Shown one piece after another: positions 33,476 to 33,648 of a stretch of 33,648 nucleotides of DNA. Origin of the DNA: CAYUET01 sp964443875. Lineage in GTDB: Bacteria > Auribacterota > JAFGBW01. The translations under genes were made by a program, and so were the position numbers. The stretch is from assembly GCA_964443875.1 (NCBI GenBank), contig CAYUET010000028.1, positions 1-33,648 on the forward strand, written 5' to 3'. The notes beneath the pieces are model-generated. The model was not told the origin of the DNA, made no database searches, and saw only the letters and a list, made by a program, of their open reading frames with translations. Position 1 is the first letter of the stretch. Every line of letters begins with the position of its first letter.

Positions 33476-33648
33476 ATTTACATCTTTTTATTCCTATATG
33501 CGGTATATTGTAAATATGAAAAAATTTCTATTTTTTTAAATGAACCGCCCCGCAGCAAGTTGCCGAAATTTTAACCCGAACGAAATTGAAACAAATTCAC
33601 TACCATCCCATAGGATTTTAAAAAATTTTAATTTAAAAGGCTGATTAC

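Noticed and set aside
33545..33565. GC-rich patch with a short GCAGC/GTTGC hairpin, reminiscent of a REP-like element
   Set aside because: Only one copy, weak pairing with a wobble, and no second copy elsewhere in the window.

Overview
The window comes from a Gram-negative bacterium with a full outer-membrane programme (BamA, Skp, lipid A genes, MsbA). Collinear lpxD-lpxC-lpxA-lpxI-oxidoreductase-lpxB-msbA downstream of bamA-skp, DNA that is clearly AT-rich, very large hybrid histidine kinases and many stand-alone receiver proteins together suggest a deltaproteobacterium-like lineage (Desulfobacterota). This assignment is inference from gene order remembered from Geobacter-type genomes. The fused LpxC-FabZ protein is a form I associate more with Bacteroidota and PVC bacteria, so the taxonomy should be treated as open. 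Nearly all genes are on the minus strand; only rlmH and an ABC permease are on the plus strand.

Layout from left to right. 1-294: 5' end of a MetY-like O-acetylhomoserine sulfhydrylase, cut by the window edge. 427-7289: two consecutive membrane hybrid histidine kinases with different sensors but nearly identical kinase-receiver halves, evidently a tandem duplication. 7459-9090: a cytosolic cyclophilin and a D-lactate-dehydrogenase-like enzyme. 9216-11524: carboxy(nor)spermidine dehydrogenase and decarboxylase, a two-gene polyamine operon with its own promoter and a terminator that overlaps the last codons. 11681-25383: fourteen genes in one direction, rpsF-ssb-rpsR-rplI-dnaB-bamA-skp-lpxD-lpxC/fabZ-lpxA-lpxI-(Gfo/Idh)-lpxB-msbA; from lpxD onward every junction overlaps by 1 or 4 nt. 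This joins ribosome and replication genes to outer-membrane protein assembly, lipid A synthesis and lipid A flipping.

25384-25757 is the longest gap without a gene; it holds a candidate rpsF promoter with a perfect 16-bp palindrome over the -10 region. 25758-29509 is a loose signalling neighbourhood: a protein with four MshEN-like repeats and a CheX-like phosphatase domain, RlmH (a ribosomal RNA methyltransferase), a CheB-like response regulator whose esterase domain has lost catalytic Ser and His, an orphan ABC-2 polysaccharide-type permease, and a single-domain receiver. 29565-31633 is a translationally coupled pair of a ParB-like protein and a radical SAM protein of the spore-photoproduct-lyase family lacking the expected donor Cys. 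31691-33475 is a very AT-rich GT-C-type membrane glycosyltransferase-like gene.

The candidates for an undescribed system are the ParB-like/radical SAM pair and the MshEN-CheX protein next to the pseudo-CheB regulator. The rest is mostly conserved housekeeping. No tRNA, rRNA, CRISPR array or insertion sequence was recognised.
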